Assembly (NCBI GenBank): GCA_003194525.1
Contig: NBIV01000490.1
Span: 1-24,521 of the forward strand
Length of the DNA stretch: 24,521 nt
Source of the DNA: Gracilariopsis chorda
Lineage: Eukaryota > Rhodophyta > Florideophyceae > Gracilariales > Gracilariaceae
Direction of reading: 5' to 3'
Shown here piece by piece: positions 1-9,626 of the stretch; within the stretch, counting starts at the first letter, position 1; each line of letters begins with the position of its first letter. The position numbers and the translations under genes are program-made. The notes below the pieces were generated by a model. It was not told the origin of the DNA. It saw only the letters and a program-made list of their open reading frames with translations, and searched no databases.

Positions 1-1172
1 AGCGTTCTTCATCAACCGACGCATTCCGGCTCTGACTCAGATGGCTTCCCCATTTCAACTTAAAACGAGCTACAGGTCCAATTGCTGGGGTTGAACTACT
101 ATCCAGGTTCTAATTGCTTCCAGACACGCTTCCTGTGAATAATCCACAAACTGTGCTGAAAAGAATGTAATTCTTCGAGGGCTTAAAGCTCAAATCTACG
201 AAGTGCGCCAAGGCGTAGTTCGTGTACTCAGCCAGCAGGCTGTCTACAACTTCTACAAGTAGAAAGTACTCAAGCTCTCTTGTCTTCCGATATCTCCCAC
301 TTTGAGAAGATAAGGTTCGTACAAGCTCCAAGTTCCGGATATCAACCCGTTCTTGGGATATACGCCGAACCTCCAAAGGAACCTTGCACAAGGGAATCTT
401 CTTCGATATAATGATCTTCTTGTATGCAGAGTTAGAAGATTCGGTGTAGCCAGTTCCTTGGAACATGTAACGGGTAGGCATAGCCGCATTTCGGAAGCAA
501 GACACCAGAATATGCGGCTTGTAGTGGTACAAGTACTTATACCACACAGGGAGACGATCCTCAAAAGCATCAAAGTACTTGGATTCTAGCATTCTTCTCC
601 TTTCGAAAAACGTTTCCGACGTATATGACTTTCTGAGGTTGAACAGGTCATTCTTCATATCGTGCATCCACTCCATCTTACCAATCTTTCTACACCAATG
701 TGGCCACCATTCTCCTTTCTGATCTCGTTCAGATGCCATTCGTCGAGGTTTATATAGGACGAATTGAACACCTTCTCAGCTGCATTTTATACAAGCAGTG
801 TTCTGGTCCATCACTACCATCGCCGGTGAGACGGCGACTATAGACTTGAAGTAGGACAGAATTCGTTACGAAGTCCTCTTCTGTTTCGGAGCACATGTAC
901 CCCATGAAAAATGTAAAAATGTCAACACATGACCATCATTGGCTCTTCCATTATTGGTGACCAGAGGTAAACCGTATCTATTGGCTCTGGCTTTACAATC
1001 AATAGATACCCCCTGAACAATGCCGAACTTCTGATAGTCCTTCCATCCACTCTCGAAACGACCAACAAGCGTACTTCATCCTACCCGAATCATCCGCAGC
1101 GAAGAATCCCTTATTCCCTGCATCTTCCCTGGCTCAACGAAAAGAGCAGGTCACACAACCTTACACATTCCA
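1..1172 (-). pseudogene. MULE transposase, DDE catalytic core (left copy, frame-broken)
   Basis: This is the left copy of the transposase core described at 21043-22142. The longest open piece (110-739) carries the DMKNDLFNLRKSY and YTESSNSAYKK stretches found in the right copy. The latter holds the proposed catalytic glutamate. Upstream of it the frame is lost near 690-720, where this copy has extra bases around the CACCAATG/TTGGCC position. It is lost again near 866, where TTCGTTACG replaces TTCGTACG. Near 150 a two-base loss (AACTGTG instead of AACTCTGTG) gives a different C-terminal reading and an early stop. The MULE family cuts and pastes DNA using an RNase H-like DDE fold. As read, this copy could not make an intact protein, but several of its lesions may be sequencing errors because the right copy lacks them. 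Confidence 0.8.
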
Positions 1173-2160
1173 AATCGCGGGGATTGCTTTGTGGAGGAAG
1201 GCATATCTCAACTTCTTCCTCGCCTATACCGGATTTATCTTTTGATTGTACTTGTCTTCCAGGTATCTTATCGTGTCTCTGAAGCTCATATGCAAATCGT
1301 TCGTCATATGTATCGCTTCAGAACGCATTTGCGGCTTGAGATGTCTAATAACAAAGCTCCCATAGGGACCATGTCCATGGCTTACAACCATTTAAATTAG
1401 CCACGTAGATCATTCCACCATCTTCCTCGTGCCCAGAATCCTCCGTCTTAATCGTTATCCAGAAGAGGCATCGCCTCATATTGTTATTGTATTGATCGCA
1501 CTTCAAGATTCCTTCTTCAGCACCCTTCTATTCCCACGTTCAGCACCCTTCTATTCCCACGTTCAGCACCACGACTCCTCGGAGACTTTGGCCTATCCGT
1601 AGATCGCTTTCGTTCTCCAAACTATATAGAAGTCCTTACGAATAAGCTGTACCCGAAGCAGTCCGCGATAAATTGAACTTCCTTCAGAACCGTCACACCA
1701 GAAGCATTGAGAGGAAGGGTTTCCAGATAGGCTAAGAACAGCTGGTTTAAAACACTCCTCAATTATCTCATTCGGTATCGTGTTCTGTACGGATTCCGTG
1801 CCCAGTTCTTCATCACCATCTTCTGTCCAGTACTTTTTGTCCTTCTCTCCAAGGCATCCTTCTCCTTTGGTTCTGATTCTTCTTCATTTAGGATGCCACC
1901 ATCAGAGTCTTCGAAGAAGCATGAAGGAACTTTCTCTTTGTCATCTAAGAATGGATCAATGAGCAGCGCCTCCTCTTCTTCAACGGATTTCTCATTTGAA
2001 ACCTGCTGCGCATATGCAACGTTTGCGTTGAGAGTTTCACTATCCTCACTCATTTTTGAGCCTAATTCGGCTCCCACAGCGCTGTGGGGTGCACGCTCGC
2101 ATTTCGCGTCCACTGTTTGTGTTGAGGAATTTGGAAAAGCAGCAGGGGGGTCAGCTTCAA
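1173..2160 (-). pseudogene. MULE N-terminal part: zinc-binding-like and acidic segments (left copy)
   Basis: Read on the minus strand, this stretch repeats 22143-23132. It encodes an acidic low-complexity segment (1763-2113, with the VEEEEALLIDPFLDDKEK stretch and many E/D residues), then a segment ending in a TLPLNASGVTVLKEV-like stretch that vaguely resembles the start of FAR1-type DNA-binding domains. Closest to the catalytic core is a CKHGHGPYG...RH...TIRYLEDKY segment, like the zinc-binding region before many MULE cores. Extra bases near 1180-1245 and 1370-1400 break the frames relative to the right copy. Assignment to a DNA-binding role is by position and weak similarity only. Confidence 0.55.
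1518..1570. repeat. 23-bp tandem repeat, 2.3 copies (left)
   Basis: A 23-bp unit starting CAGCACCCTTC and ending CCCACGTT occurs twice head to tail (1518-1540, 1541-1563), followed by the first 7 bases of a third. It sits within the MULE N-terminal region and is present identically at 22480-22532. Because 23 is not a multiple of 3, the duplication shifts the reading frame if this stretch is coding. Confidence 0.9.
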
Positions 2161-3510
2161 AAGAGCTAATGCCAAAAATCGCCTCCTACGCCACTCTCGA
2201 CGGTAAACGCGTTATCCAGAAGTCCATCCGAGCATTTTACATCGTTTACGTCACCTTTCCCGATGCCTTCCCGCTGAGATAGGTCCTTGCTGCGGCCTCT
2301 TCGGTAGATTGGAAACCGGCCTACCTCCTTCCTGCGAAACCGAGGAGTGTTGCTTCCAAAGCTCGGCTTTGGGCTCGTGCACTCCTCTTTGCGAAGCACG
2401 GCCATCAAAAACACCTCCCCTCTCAGGGAATTTCGTGATATGCAACACGCAATAGAAAGGATAAAATTCCTCAGCCCCACTGGAGTCGCCATACGCCATA
2501 TCGTCTTCGCTACCTGTTTTCTGCATTGACTTAAGATAAAGGTCCATGTGAATGCTCTAGGAGGTAGCATGATGAGCTGTTGTAGAACTCGGCTCCTGGA
2601 AGGGAGGTATGGTTCGAAATATGCATGACAGACGTACATATTCTCCCCATTTTTCAGTATGTGCTCTTCTCATTCTTGTAGACGGGAGGCTAAAGAGGAG
2701 CGAATGCCCTCAAACCTCCTTTTCACAACATCATCAGGGCATGGAAGTTGTTGGGGGGTATGCGTGTGTATCAGGTCCTGTTCAACTACTCAACATCTCG
2801 CCATGGGATAGAACTTTGCCCGAATGTTGGAGCGGCACTGCGACTTGTGCCGCAGACACCGCAATTTTCCGGTGAGCAGCGCAGACGACCTCGACTTCCT
2901 CGTCTGTAACACTGAGAAGTATAGTACACCATAGAGGTACCCAAAGTTCTTAGCGATGTAAGCAACCAGTACAGAGAGGTGAAAGACCTCCTTAAACCTT
3001 TCAGAGTTGAGACAAGCTCTCGTTTGACATCAAAAGTTCTTTCTTGCATTCACCAGCGTCCTGAAGTTTCACATCAACCCCTGAAGGCCTTCCATCGTTT
3101 TCAAATCTCTCTTGGAAGTCTGCCTGAACCTCAGTGCATGAACCGGTCTTCGTATTTCGTCTTTCACACATATTCATTGATAGTAGCTCCATGTGCCGCT
3201 TCTCCTGTATCTGAGCATCAGAACAGGCTGCCAGCTCTTCATTCAGCTCTTGAGCTTGAACACCATTCTCAGAAGCCTGCTTCTTCTCTTCAATCTGTTT
3301 TTCAGTTTGTGCCTTCAGCTCGGAAGGCGCCGCGGTATCCCTCGCTCCTTCTTCAGCTTCAACTTCTACCTGTGCCTGTGTCGAACTAAGCGTCTTTGCT
3401 GGTGAATTTCCTTCAATTTACATGTCTACTTCACTACCTTCTCCATTCTGAATCCTTTTCTGCTCCTCTTCTACACCTGATACTCCACCTACTTCAGAAT
3501 TTCTTCCAGT
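2161..3510 (-). pseudogene. MULE linker region, charged and coiled-coil-like (left copy)
   Basis: This minus-strand stretch lies between the Ulp1-like protease and the transposase core. No domain is recognised. From about 3400 down to 3001 one frame reads as a strongly charged, glutamine/glutamate/lysine-rich helix (AQTEKQIEEKKQ and AQELNEELAA segments), typical of a coiled coil. Below 3000 the open pieces are short and change frame; one (2251-2547) contains a basic, proline- and arginine-rich segment. The same order is found in the right copy at 23133-24521. It is best read as a disordered or coiled linker of a large protein, with decay or indel errors breaking the frame. Confidence 0.5.
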
Positions 3511-3514
3511 TTTC

Positions 3515-4039
3515 TCATCTAGCGCTTTGTGCACCACCTCTGAGCGCTGTGATACACATATCGCAATCCATGTGTTCAAAATTTCCCGCTACAATCGGAG
3601 CAGAATCAGAAAACCGCACTTGTCCCTTCATGCGAATCTTCAGAGGTAGACACATCTTACTGCTCTGAACAGAACTTTGGCTCAGCTCATGAACACGCTT
3701 TTTTCGCTGGCTTTTCCTTATAGCACGCGCCTCAGAGTCGCGCGTACCCAAGGGCATTGGCTGAAGATTCGTCTCTGTACAGGGGTCGTTGAAAACATCC
3801 ACGACCTTTCCTTTTCCTGCATACCGTTCTCCCAGAACTGTATTCACATCCATTCCCTCTTCCTTTCCAGCTTCTTCCTTTCCATTCTGCTTCCCAATGC
3901 TCCACTCCACGCTTCGTGTCTTACGCTGCCGTTGTTTACCTTCCCTCTTCATGCGAAGGAGGTCTAAACGATGCTCCGACCGGAGCCGTACGACCATTGT
4001 TTCAGTAACAATGTTGGTTTGAAAGAACTTCTTTGCCAT
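3515..4039 (-). pseudogene. Basic linker following the Ulp1-like domain
   Basis: This is a 174-codon open stretch on the minus strand, directly downstream of the protease domain and upstream of the coiled-coil linker. It is very rich in Lys, Arg, Glu and Gln (MKREGKQRQRKTRSVEW, KSQRKKRVHEL), with possible nuclear-localisation-like clusters. It ends in a Cys-containing stretch (FEHMDCDMCITALRGG). No family is recognised. Only its last part (3515-3570) lies in the terminal repeat; the rest is seen once in this window. I infer that it belongs to the same MULE protein because of strand, order and lack of an intervening spacer. Confidence 0.5.
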
Positions 4040-4072
4040 GAGTATGTGTAGAATCCGGATTCTAATGGAAAT

Positions 4073-4872
4073 CTATCGAATCCTCTCAGTCAACTCTCGG
4101 CTGTACGTAGAGGCGTAGGTTCGCTTTGGGATACAGCCGTGGTCCGCACTTAGCATGGTGAAAAGGGAAAAAACATAGCAACCACAGCTGTACGAGTCCT
4201 TTTGTCGCTTAAAACCTTTTACCTGTAGCATGTAGTTCCGCTCCGATATCACCGCACATAGCGTGTCGTCTCCTGTGAGACAAAAGGGAAACAAGAAAGA
4301 GAACAGTTTTCAGAATCCTTCGATCAACAGACATTCCACGAATGTCTCCAAACCAAACCGTCCATCGTTGCGTTTCTCGCGCCGCATTGACAATTTTCTT
4401 CCCTATGAAAACACCCCGGTGGCTGTTAGACATGTTCAACGGGATTACAACGCTGTTTGTCTCTGTATCACCATTACCATTAAAGGTAAACCACTTCTTG
4501 AACACTTCCAAATCCTCTTCCGGTATGTTTTCCTTCCTTCCCTTGAATGACTTCGATAGTCTTGTGAGCATCACTCCAATAGAAAATGAGGCAAAAGCCA
4601 CAGCAACATAAGGTACCATGTTCAATACAGCTGTTGAGATCAAATCGCTACATATTTCCGAAACAGGTTTTGAACTGTGTACCAAAGAAACTAGTGATGT
4701 TTCTTTGCCTTCTGCGATCAGGATTCTGGCTACATGGTCCTTCACAACCACAAAAAGGACTTCGGAACTCGCAGTGCAATCGCTGATGCTCATTTGCGTA
4801 CGCTTTTCAAGATTCTCTCAGAACGACGTAAAGGTTTCATATAGTTCATGTTCTGGGAGAATGTCTACGTAA
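4073..4872 (-). pseudogene. Ulp1/C48-type cysteine protease domain of a MULE (frame-broken)
   Basis: Two minus-strand open pieces (4209-4793 and 4073-4294) together show the core of a Ulp1/SENP-like (C48) cysteine protease, which in hosts removes SUMO-like modifiers. Residues match the triad in order: His in NSVVIPLNMSNSHRGVF (codon 4419-4421), Asp in WTVWFGDIRG (4344-4346), then after a frame change near 4270 the Gln and Cys of KRQKDSYSCGCYVF (Gln 4202-4204, Cys 4184-4186). The His is followed by Arg where Trp is usual. An N-terminal stretch has a hydrophobic run (VPYVAVAFASFSIGVML). The frame can be read upstream past a TGA near 4815. Ulp1-like domains fused to MULE transposases are known from plants. 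The frame change and the stop make this copy a probable pseudogene, unless the indel is an error. Confidence 0.72.
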
Positions 4873-5949
4873 TCAGACGCTTTGTTTTGCTCTATTGCTC
4901 AAAGCAATAGAACAATACACGAGAGTGGTCAGGTAAGGAGATTGGGACGTAGAGGAAGTCAGCAGTCTTTGAAAGGGTCGTCGAAGATATGAAGGAGGAC
5001 GTAGTACCTGACGTATCTGTCATTTCCACACATTTTGACGACGCCGCGCGGTAACCTCGACTGCATCTACATCTCATTTACGTTGTGCTGACTTGGCGGC
5101 CGGAGAGAGCAGGGACAGAGAGAATGCTCTGACTCTGCGCATCTACTGGTTGAAATCCAAAATAGGGGCGTATTATTGGCTACAGTAAAATCTCAAGTGG
5201 CACGGGCACTTGTGCAGCTCGCCGTGGCATGTGCCCGCTGACTCTCTCTTTTTATTGGTGCAAATGCGCGCTGACTACCCTACACCCGCGAAACTCATAT
5301 TCCAAAAACTTAGTCCGCTCGGGAGACGTCACGGAGCTGTGTAAAAAGTTTTTCCGTGACAGTGTCCACGCACTTCTTGTCAAAGTTTTGGCGAAAAAGT
5401 AGCAAAGTAGACACACTTTCTGCAACCCCAATGACTGTATTCATTAAAAAGGGTACTGAAACGAAAGCTGCATTGCTTGCAATGCAAACCAACAGGCATC
5501 ACATGAAGCCGCCGACGTGAAGTAAAAACCTACTCAAAAACTGCAAATATTTGCCAGTTTTTTGCTTTAGTGTACAAACTCAAATAATTTGTAGTCATGT
5601 ACTTCCCAAATTTATTTCTCTGCTTTGCAAGACGGAGTCCGGGCATGAGGGTTTTCGCTGACTGCTGTTGCCAGTTGATCCGAGCACCTTGCGTGTGGGG
5701 CACTTTGCCGAGCAGAGTCTGCTCTGTCAAAGGATTTTGAAGCGCCTGCGACAGCGGCCTGAGGCTGCCGCGTGTCTCATACGCTCTGCAACATATCCAT
5801 ACGCTGTGTGTCAGCTTCTGTTATCTACGCCTTCGCTTGTATCCTCATACTTCACCAAACTCACGGCTTCCGGTCCATGACGCCGGACGTGCCCTTGCCA
5901 CTACTGTGCCGCAGGCAGCAGCATCACAGGAGTCATCGCCGTCGCCCAT
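4873..5949. other. Spacer between divergent MULE and TTC27-like gene; no gene recognised
   Basis: Short open stretches occur on both strands (for example 4892-5077 minus and 5530-5730 minus), but none shows a family signature. The MULE reads leftwards and the TPR gene rightwards, so both 5' regions lie here. Visible structure includes a 7-bp inverted repeat CGGGCAC...GTGCCCG around 5198-5240 and an 8-bp stem TGCATTGC/GCAATGCA near 5468-5485. No clear terminal inverted repeat of the MULE was found, although its outer end would be expected in this stretch. Confidence 0.5.
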
Positions 5950-8717
5950 ATGGCTTCTCTTCCCGTCAGCACCAATATGTCCCTTGCGGCCTTTGAAAGC
6001 GCGCTTTTCACAGGAGATATTGACACGCTTCATATCATTCCACCCCACGCTGCCCTTGTGGTCGCTGGTCATTATGATCTGTTTCTGTCTTGAATCACGA
6101 TTGAATAATGTGACGACGTGTATGAAGATTTGTCTTTTGTAATCACCGCCGAGTGTATTCAGAGCGCAGCTCAGCTAAACATGATCAGTGATAGTTTGAA
6201 ACGCGCGTTGATTGATGGCGCGAATGGAGCTGTTCACTCCGTGATTGCCGCGTATTTGGTGGGCGTGGCTTTGCTTCAGGCATTTGTGCGAGAGACTTGG
6301 GCGAAAACTATTTCTAGGACCTCGTGCGCTGCACAGATTAAGAGTGCTTCTTTCTTTTTTTGTTGTAGATGGAGAAGAGGTTGCTATTCCGGCAAAGTGT
6401 CTTAATTGGCAACGTGCTGCCCGCTTCATATTAGTTGGGCATGTTCAGCAATTTGTTGCATGTGGTGCTTCTCTTGCACCATGGTGGGCTGCTAGGGTTC
6501 TTCTTGCTCCCCAATCCATTCTTGCAAACCCGACGCCCACTACGCAATACACCCTGTTTCGAATGTATTGTAGATTTATCGGAAAGCACGTTGCAGATAT
6601 TTGTTACCGTTCCGAACAACCCATTGAAGACACCAATCGCCACCACCAGATCGCTCAAGAAGAGGACGATGAAGCAGACGATTTTGATCTGTTACCAGCA
6701 CCAGTCGCTGAAGGAAATGATACCATTGCTGATTAGGATGATGAATTTCGACAAGTGCTAAGTAAAGATAAAGCGCACGATAGACAGCTAGCGGCTCTTA
6801 CATACATTGAGCTGGCACATGTGCAGAAGTTGTTTTATGACAGAGATGGTGCGCTTGGAAGCCCCAAAAATGCTGGCAGACTTTACCATGTAACATTTCG
6901 GCTCACTGGAGGGATGGGCGTTCGTACCAAGCATCAAAGCAAACCTTCAGCTCAGCTCATCTCGAGAGCCTTTGTCTTGAATGACCATTCGGATTCGTTT
7001 GTGGGTGGTATGAAGAAAAGTGCATTTTGCGTAAAGTTCCCTGGGAATGTAGAAAGATCGGATAATAGTGCCAATGGCTAAGCTATCTGGTCCATTACTA
7101 CTGCGCTTCCACTCCCAAATATATTGAAGTTTGCAATGAAGACGTTCTTGGTTTTGTGAAACTGACGAGCAGCGACGAGATTCTGAGTCAGGCCTTCAGT
7201 GAGAAAATTGAGATTGATGATAATGATGAAGAGTTAGCGAATCCCGAAACTATTGGAGCTGAAATGAGAAGCCTCACTCCCTTGCCACAGGCTTTAGCGC
7301 TTTGTCATGAAATTGGTAACTGAGCTAGAAACGCCTCACACGTTTTGAAGAAGGAGGAGATGTCGCCATTTGCCAGCTTGTTTATAGAAGGAGCAATAAG
7401 TCCGTACGGAACAAGCAGCGTACTGCAACTAAGAGCACTGATGCTTCGCGTCGGGCTTGAAGGGGAACGTGGACGCTTTCTAGAGAGGTGCATGCATCAG
7501 ATGGAAGAGAATGGACGGTTTTCTGACGATCCTCTTGAATCACTAGACAAGGACCTTAGGTGTTCTGCCGCAGCAGAATGAAATATGTTCGTATATCGCA
7601 CGTCTTTGCCATCACGGAGGGAAGTGAAGAACGAACTGGCAATTTCAATCTGCAGGAATGGTTTAGTTAGATCAGCCATGGAGATCTTTGAAGAGCTAGA
7701 GTTTTGGGATGAAGTAGTAGATTGCCATCGCTTGATTGGCAATCTCGGAGCCGCCGAGGACCTCGTGCGTAAAGAACTAGATAGACTTGACAAAGCAGTG
7801 CTTGACGAGGGAATTTCTGACGATGCCACTTTTGATCAGTCATTCAGAAAAGGGGCTTATACCAGAGCAGTTCAAAGTAGGGCTGCTAGAAGACCACTTC
7901 TGATCTGCGTAATTGGAAATGTAACAAGACCTCAAGAGCACTTTGAAATTGCTTGGGAAGAGATTGGCCATCGTTATGCTCGAGCCAAGCGTGCTTTGGG
8001 AATAATGTGTATTGATTCTGAGCAATGGGAAGCGGCGATGGGGCATTATAAACAGGCGCCTGGAATCATTTCCCTCTTTCTAGAGGCGTGGTTCGTTTAC
8101 GGATGCGCTGCAATACAAACAGGAGACATACAGACTGGCGCCCATGCGTTCACGCGAGTTATTCAAAAAACACCTGAAAACGGAGAAGCTTGGAACAACT
8201 TGGCCAAAGTTCTGCATGATCTGGGAAAGATGAAGGGAGCTCTAAAATCTCTCATCGAAGCAGGTAGACTCATGAGAGATTCTTAGCGGGTGTGGAATAA
8301 ACGTTTGCTCCTCTCTACAGAACTACAAGCATGTCCCGAAATTCTCAGAGCTTTGAACAGACTTCTGGATATCCGAGGGAAAAAAGGTGTGTCGACGTCG
8401 TCCATAGGGGTAGTTGTAACTGTTAACGACGCAGCACAGAACAAGAGGCTTTGATGCATGAGTAGATGCGGAATCATGGGCAATAAGTCTATGGGATGGA
8501 GAACCAGCTTCCAAGAGTAGTCTTGACTCGAGCGGGCGCCCCTCGTATAGAGTATCTGTGTCGGGTTGGCGATCGCCCTCGTCAGTTTGAGTTCAGTCCG
8601 CGAATCTCCGGCGAAGTTGTGTATGAAACGGAGAAGGGCTAAGTTTTTGTAATGGATTTGGGAAGTGGTGTCGTGAAGGCTTCTTGTCATTTGATGGTGG
8701 CTCTGAAGCTCGTGAAC
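5950..8717 (+). pseudogene. TTC27: TTC27/Emw1-like tetratricopeptide-repeat protein, degenerate
   Basis: A series of open pieces in two frames reads as one TPR protein of the TTC27 family (about 800-900 aa in other eukaryotes; little-studied, linked to cell integrity in yeast). The start is taken at ATG 5950 (MASLPVSTNMSL). The frame runs to about 6310, where the LVGVALLQAFVRETW stretch is typical of the family. It shifts to frame 2 (VDGEEVAIPAK, LAPWWAARVLL) until about 7070, then to frame 1 for the TPR half (GLVRSAMEIFEELEFWDEVV; GEAWNNLAKVLHDLGKMKG). In-frame stops lie at 6091, 6106, 6734, 7321, 7579, 8284 and 8452. Family-like sequence continues past 8284 (VWNKRLLLSTELQACPEIL) and, in another frame, past 8454. 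The LTR at 8718 cuts the end off. The stops are codon changes, not homopolymer indels, so decay is more likely than read error. Confidence 0.68.
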
Positions 8718-8790
8718 TGAAGTGCAACCCCCTCAGGGAGGGATTCTTGGTACTTGAATGCTTTCCCGATATTATTGGTTGTGTAGTGTG

Positions 8791-8797
8791 TATATGA
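8791..8797 (+). promoter_or_regulatory. TATA-like box in the LTR
   Basis: TATATGA follows GTAGTGTG about 75 bases into the LTR and is kept in the 3' LTR near 19434. A TATA-like sequence upstream of the transcription start is usual in LTR U3 regions. The position so close to the LTR start is early for a U3 promoter, so this is only a candidate. Confidence 0.25.
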
Positions 8798-8950
8798 ACT
8801 ACGCCCCACAATGGTGGATATGGACACGTGGCACACCGTTTTGGGTCAATTGGCGGTTGGCCACAGTAGTGGACGTTGCCACGAAATGTGGAGTATTTTA
8901 GTTGATTTTACTTATTATTTTCACACCCATTTCTGGGAAGGTAGTACTTA

Positions 8951-8975
8951 GTGCGACGGCGCACTGCCGTCGCAC
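8951..8975. other. 10-bp perfect hairpin in the 5' LTR
   Basis: GTGCGACGGC and GCCGTCGCAC form a perfect 10-bp stem around the loop GCACT. Both arms and the loop are unchanged in the 3' LTR (19594-19618), although bases on either side differ. Possible roles are an RNA structure near the R region (polyadenylation or packaging) or a cruciform protein-binding site; the sequence alone does not decide. Confidence 0.85.
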
Positions 8976-9524
8976 CAGCAAACCTTCCCCAACAAGGGAC
9001 CGCAACCTGGGTAATTGGCTCTAGTTGTTACTGCTTGCGCGCGTGCTCTACTCCTCCTTGGAGGGAAACGCCGTGAACCACATCTAAAGGGACCCATCAC
9101 TGGGAGTCATATTATTCCAATTGCATTGGTGTTTCGCCCTGTGTAGGGATATTGTTACCGGCATCGCCGTTCGCCCCCGTCGCTCTCGCCACTCACTTCG
9201 TCCTCTCTTCCTCCTCTTCGCCTTTCCTTTTCCCCCTTTCTAGGGTAGCACCTCCCGCTATCCGCGGCCCTCGTGTGCGCATCCGCTCACACACCCGCAC
9301 TTACGTGAAAACCTACCTCTGGCGAGGACGCATTACCGCTTTCGCGGATACCGATTCTTTTCCTAAACCCTCTTGCGCTATTCGCGAAGGGTGGCCTCGG
9401 TCTTACAAACCGGCTCCGCCGTGCCACCCCTAGAGGGGCTCTACCCAACTGGGTTCGCCTTCAAGGAGGAAATATCCCGAACGTCTTTCGGTGTTTCTCC
9501 CCTTTGGAGCGTTGCACCACAAAG

Positions 9525-9537
9525 TGGTCTCCCGACC
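9525..9537 (+). other. Candidate primer-binding site
   Basis: TGGTCTCCCGACC starts three bases after the 5' LTR. It begins with TGG, the complement of a tRNA CCA end, and lies where minus-strand DNA synthesis is primed in LTR elements. The implied tRNA 3' end would be GGTCGGGAGACCA; I cannot assign it to a tRNA species from memory. Confidence 0.55.
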
Positions 9538-9626
9538 TAGAATTGGTTTTTGTTTTCCCTCTTACGAGGTTTGTTTTCATTTACCAGAATTTCCGTGATC
9601 GTTTCCCGTCTTAACGGTATTTTCTC

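Larger units (their letters stand above)
1..3570. repeat. Left copy of a ~3.55-kb direct terminal repeat
   Basis: Base 1 corresponds to base 20974, and base 3570 corresponds to the last base of the window, 24521. By direct reading the two copies agree throughout apart from roughly 25-30 small indels and only a few substitutions. Most indels are an extra base in this left copy, often in a homopolymer: for example G4 versus G3 near 1180, T4 versus T3 near 1240, and G6 versus G5 near 2150. This copy is 22 bp longer overall. The pattern looks more like sequencing error in one copy than evolutionary divergence. The repeat holds most of a MULE transposase gene on the minus strand. Confidence 0.93.
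8718..9521 (+). repeat. 5' long terminal repeat
   Basis: It begins TGAAGTGCAAC and ends TTGCACCACA, with the usual TG...CA ends, and matches 19361-20165. It carries a strong 10-bp hairpin at 8951-8975 and many smaller hairpins, including CCTCC TT GGAGG, CCCT GTGT AGGG (9137-9148), CCTC TGGC GAGG (9316-9327), CCGC TTTC GCGG (9336-9347) and CCCCT AG AGGGG. An open stretch at 9152-9433 inside it shows no family signature and is not taken as a gene. Confidence 0.95.

Noticed and set aside
5668..5880. 70-codon plus-strand open stretch as the N-terminus of the TTC27-like protein
   Set aside because: It ends in TGA 24 codons before the chosen ATG at 5950 and shows no recognisable family sequence; it could be a decayed 5' part, but support is too weak.
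6335..6370. Pyrimidine-rich tract ending GTTGTAG looks like a 3' splice site in the TTC27-like gene
   Set aside because: The tract reads in frame into VDGEEVAIPAK and I found no matching donor that restores the frame. The gene's breaks are better explained by stops and shifts.
5950..8454. Alternative genetic code reading TGA or TAG as an amino acid
   Set aside because: All three stop codons occur within the TTC27-like reading, and frame changes are present as well, so decay is simpler.
9152..9433. 93-codon open stretch within the 5' LTR
   Set aside because: It is not kept as an open frame in the 3' LTR and is Pro/Arg/Ser-rich without motifs.
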